From the NCBI GenBank assembly GCA_014380255.1, contig JACMKG010000383.1, positions 1-8,960 of the forward strand: DNA of 8,960 nt, in the 5' to 3' direction. Below, piece after piece: positions 7,285-8,960 of this stretch. Below the pieces are notes generated by a model. It was not told the DNA's origin and ran no database searches. It saw only the letters and a list, made by a program, of their open reading frames with translations. This stretch comes from Prolixibacteraceae bacterium. Lineage in GTDB: Bacteria; Bacteroidota; Bacteroidia; Bacteroidales; Prolixibacteraceae. The translations under genes were made by a program, and so were the position numbers. Position 1 is the first letter of the stretch. Each line of letters begins with the position of its first letter.

Positions 7285-7560
7285 TTATTTGAACAGATCA
7301 GAATGGGTTCCCGTGGCTATAAGTGTAATTGACTTTTTAATATCATCTTGCAGCCAGATTAACAACCAATCAGCCTTTATATGGCACTCCCAATGATTGG
7401 ATAAATTTCCACTAAGTATATGAGCTTTATTCTTTTTTGGTACGGTTCCGTAAGTTGCCAACTCTATCAATAACGTATCGAGTAATTCTATTTTTAACCC
7501 ACGCTTTTCGCAAAGTTTATAATCTTATTTAAATTGGTTAGTAACAATAAACTCATACAT
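7285..7560 (-). pseudogene. YafQ/RelE-family toxin, interrupted by an in-frame stop
   Basis: Read from the ATG at 7558-7560, the frame encodes a 91-codon YafQ-like mRNA endoribonuclease, close to the usual length, but codon 12 is TAA (7525-7527). YafQ toxins cleave mRNA on the ribosome. The remainder is intact. It runs DYKLCEKRGLK... after the stop and keeps the residues that match the E. coli YafQ active site: His47, His60, Asp64 in HIKADW, His86 in GTHSDLF, and Phe90. Just before the stop the frame reads ...NQFK, and KKD or KED would be normal there, so a single base change (for example AAA to TAA) explains the break. Downstream starts are poor: a TTG at 7470 would remove the first 30 residues. 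The frame begins 6 bp after the antitoxin stop, the standard antitoxin-toxin order. I infer an inactivated toxin; a sequencing error is the main alternative. Confidence 0.8.
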
Positions 7561-7566
7561 CGAATG

Positions 7567-7764
7567 TTATGATTTAAGTTTCTCCAACAATTCGGTTACA
7601 TTTTTTGCATGGGTTACTTTACCGGTTTTTGCTTCATTCATCGCTTTAAGCAATGCAGCAGTGGGCTTCTTTTCTTCCACGATGGTCACGTATCGTTGAG
7701 TTTTTAAATACTCAATCATCTTTTTTGCATCCGCCGACCGATCGTTTATAATGATTGTCGTCAT
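7567..7764 (-). CDS. Antitoxin of a type II toxin-antitoxin pair
   Basis: A 65-residue, lysine-rich protein starting MTTIIINDRSADAKKMIEY. A short beta strand (residues 2-7) followed by a helix resembles the N-terminus of small DNA-binding antitoxins, and the charged C-terminal helix (KAMNEAKTGK...ELLEKLK) resembles the toxin-wrapping tail of RelB/DinJ-like proteins. The sequence alone is too short for a firm family name. The call rests mainly on position: it is directly upstream of, and cotranscribed with, a YafQ-like toxin frame 6 bp away. It should bind and neutralise the toxin and repress its own promoter. The frame is intact although the toxin is broken, as expected when an antitoxin outlives its partner. 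The ATG at 7764 lies 19 bases after a consensus -7 element. Confidence 0.75.
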   Translation of the reverse strand: MTTIIINDRSADAKKMIEYLKTQRYVTIVEEKKPTAALLKAMNEAKTGKVTHAKNVTELLEKLKS

Positions 7765-7783
7765 AGGTATTTGTATTTTGCAT

Positions 7784-7791
7784 CAAAGTTA
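7784..7791 (-). promoter_or_regulatory. -7 promoter element of the toxin-antitoxin operon
   Basis: On the minus strand this reads TAACTTTG, an exact match to the Bacteroidota TAnnTTTG consensus. It would start transcription near 7777, about 13 bases before the antitoxin ATG at 7764. A TTG lies upstream at closer than usual spacing, so the -33 element is unclear. Confidence 0.55.
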
Positions 7792-7841
7792 AAAAAAACT
7801 CTGCAATAATTACTGTTTAAATTACCAGCTGCAGTACAGAG
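7791..7841 (-). terminator. Possible weak terminator after the 7870-8322 lipoprotein gene
   Basis: On the minus strand a 7-bp stem (7835-7841 with 7799-7805, one G-T pair) with a long loop of 29 bases is followed directly by eight T (7798-7791). The T run is convincing and the stem is marginal. It lies between the lipoprotein stop and the antitoxin promoter, which is the right place. Confidence 0.3.
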
Positions 7842-7869
7842 TAATATGAGTTAAAAAAACTTTATTTCT

Positions 7870-8322
7870 CTAATAATTATAAGTATAGGTCGTACTAATC
7901 ATTTCTCCCGCTGCATTCCTTGCCGTCAACACAAAATCAGTTTTGCTTTTGCCTTCTTCACGGAGGCCCGAGATATCGAAACTGTACACTTTGGTCAACC
8001 AGGCCTCACACATATCACCGTTGGCATCATGGCTGATGCGGAAGGCAGGAGGCGGAAGCGGTGGTGTGCCGCATTCAGGGATCACAAGCACAAGGTTTAC
8101 CTCATGTTCCTTGCAGCCTCCGCTGTATTGAAGGGTCAGGCGCAGGCAGTCACCCTCTATATTTACGGCAGAAACATTGACAGGATCGGTCTTTAAACTG
8201 TCGGAATCCAGATAATACAGCTCCTTGTAATTGGGACAGCTGTTCTGAGGTATGATCATCTGCTCGCTGCAGGCAGTCAACAGACTAAGGCTTACAATTA
8301 AAAGAATAAGTAATGGTTTCAT
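7870..8322 (-). CDS. Small lipoprotein of unknown function
   Basis: A 150-residue exported lipoprotein: a short basic start, a hydrophobic run, and the lipobox LTA-C with Cys18 as the lipidation site. The mature part has five further cysteines (29, 59, 70, 84 and 105), enough for two disulfides, and a short proline run GTPPLPPP at 85-92. Alternating hydrophobic residues (LRLTLQYSG, VNLVLVIPE, KTDFVLTARNAAGE) suggest a beta-sandwich domain. I do not recognise the family. It lies 122 bp downstream of the serpin gene on the same strand, with no strong terminator between them, so the two may be cotranscribed; a role alongside the serpin in the envelope is only a guess. The ATG at 8322 gives a standard lipoprotein signal. 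Confidence 0.85.
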   Translation of the reverse strand: MKPLLILLIVSLSLLTACSEQMIIPQNSCPNYKELYYLDSDSLKTDPVNVSAVNIEGDCLRLTLQYSGGCKEHEVNLVLVIPECGTPPLPPPAFRISHDANGDMCEAWLTKVYSFDISGLREEGKSKTDFVLTARNAAGEMISTTYTYNY

Positions 8323-8374
8323 AAAGTTTTACTATAAAAGAATACTGAGCAGCTGACCATTAAAGCGATAAATC

Positions 8375-8422
8375 GTACATTGTACCCGCCTGCCTCGTCC
8401 AAGGAATTTTGTGGCGGGCAGG
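8375..8422. repeat. Short intergenic inverted repeats
   Basis: GTACATTGTAC (8375-8385) has 5-bp palindromic arms. Immediately after it, CCCGCC (8385-8390) can pair with GGCGGG (8413-8418), or CCTGCC (8389-8394) with GGCAGG (8417-8422). The segment is more GC-rich than its surroundings and lies between the serpin and lipoprotein genes. It may be a degraded repetitive extragenic element or a weak RNA hairpin. No T run follows, so it is not called a terminator. Confidence 0.35.
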
Positions 8423-8444
8423 AATCGTCTAATTGTAAATTATT

Positions 8445-8960
8445 TTATTCCTGCATGGGATTCATCACTTTACCGATGAATAAGATGGCCCCGGTATCCT
8501 TTTCACGGATGGCAAAAACAAAGGGATGATCCACTCTGAAGGACTTATCAGGCCCAACCGAGGTAACATCAACGGTAATGCCCGTTACAGCGGCAGCTTC
8601 CGTGCCCCGTTCATCCACCTTGATATAGGTTTTGTGCATCACTTCCGAAATTACCAGTTTGGCTTGTTGCGAGATACCGCTAAGATTGGCCAATCCCTCA
8701 TTAAAAGCATCGCTCATGCCCAAGGCCGAGAGATCATCCACCAGGCTTTTATTGAATTTAAACTCAAATTTGGGAAGAAATACTTCCTTTTTCTGCTCGG
8801 TCATCTGTCCCAGCCAGCCGCTTACCTTTTCAGGATTCAGAGCGGAAATGACATCGTTGGTACCCTTACCATCGTGGGGCAAAAACAACAGCATGGAATA
8901 TTTACCGCTTCCATAAGGCATTTCAAGCAGTTCAAAATCGGCATTGCTGAAGTAGTTAAA
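8445..8960 (-). CDS. Serpin (serine/cysteine protease inhibitor), C-terminal part
   Basis: The C-terminal ~171 residues of a serpin; the frame stays open to the window end, reading ...NYFSNADFELLEMPYGSGKYSMLLFLP, so the start lies beyond 8960. Serpins trap a target protease after it cuts their reactive loop. Visible landmarks, numbered from the Met at 8921, are the hinge DERGTEAAAVT (103-113), which has the small residues needed for loop insertion and so points to an inhibitory serpin, and the C-terminal DHPFVFAIREKDTGAILFIGKV (131-152). Counting from the hinge Glu as P17, as in alpha-1-antitrypsin, places the P1-P1' bond at about Thr120-Ser121. This suggests a target that prefers small residues, but the count could be off by one or two. 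Bacterial serpins are usually exported; the signal would be outside the window. Confidence 0.95.
   Translation of the reverse strand, partial: FNYFSNADFELLEMPYGSGKYSMLLFLPHDGKGTNDVISALNPEKVSGWLGQMTEQKKEVFLPKFEFKFNKSLVDDLSALGMSDAFNEGLANLSGISQQAKLVISEVMHKTYIKVDERGTEAAAVTGITVDVTSVGPDKSFRVDHPFVFAIREKDTGAILFIGKVMNPMQE

Noticed and set aside
7285..7470. Stand-alone 61-residue toxin starting at TTG 7470
   Set aside because: It would lack the N-terminal helices of the YafQ fold, and the same frame continues upstream with family-like sequence to an ATG placed 6 bp after the antitoxin.
7525..7527. Recoding of TAA as a sense codon in the toxin frame
   Set aside because: Other genes in the window (M16 peptidase, esterase, serpin, 7870-8322 lipoprotein) end at TAA, so the standard code applies; a nonsense mutation or sequencing error is simpler.

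Overview
The window looks like chromosomal DNA from a member of the Bacteroidota. Four proteins carry lipoprotein or secretion signals of the type common there. Start codons lack Shine-Dalgarno sequences, and two genes have a TAnnTTTG -7 promoter element just upstream. The gene families (CHRD lipoprotein, alanine dehydrogenase, periplasmic M16 peptidase, serpin) also fit. I cannot place it below phylum level from this sequence alone.

Layout. Positions 15-488 (+) encode a small CHRD-domain lipoprotein ending at a strong terminator (599-622 plus T run). Positions 802-1914 (+) encode a complete alanine dehydrogenase with its own promoter and a probably bidirectional terminator (1980-2017). From there on every gene is on the minus strand: a 941-residue two-lobed M16 zinc peptidase (2188-5013), a lipoprotein esterase of the hormone-sensitive-lipase type (5226-6320), an antitoxin (7567-7764) with its YafQ-like toxin broken by one stop codon (7285-7560), a cysteine-containing lipoprotein of unknown function (7870-8322), and the C-terminal half of a serpin running off the window end (8445-8960).

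The most unusual content is between the genes. Two related ~160-bp elements with GAGACTG... terminal inverted repeats (5031-5190 and 6481-6643) lie in opposite orientation on either side of the esterase gene. A 112-bp imperfect palindrome (2048-2159) fills the gap between two convergent genes. In a gene-free stretch of about 960 bp (6321-7284) there is a mirrored array of 11-bp repeats, three on each side of a short centre (7016-7096), whose inner part is a perfect 26-bp inverted repeat. A separate perfect 22-bp hairpin (7207-7255) probably ends the toxin-antitoxin transcript.

The genes do not form a single pathway. The common theme is cell-envelope proteolysis and hydrolysis (M16 peptidase, esterase, serpin, lipoproteins), with one central nitrogen/carbon enzyme (Ald) and a decayed toxin-antitoxin locus in a repeat-rich accessory segment.
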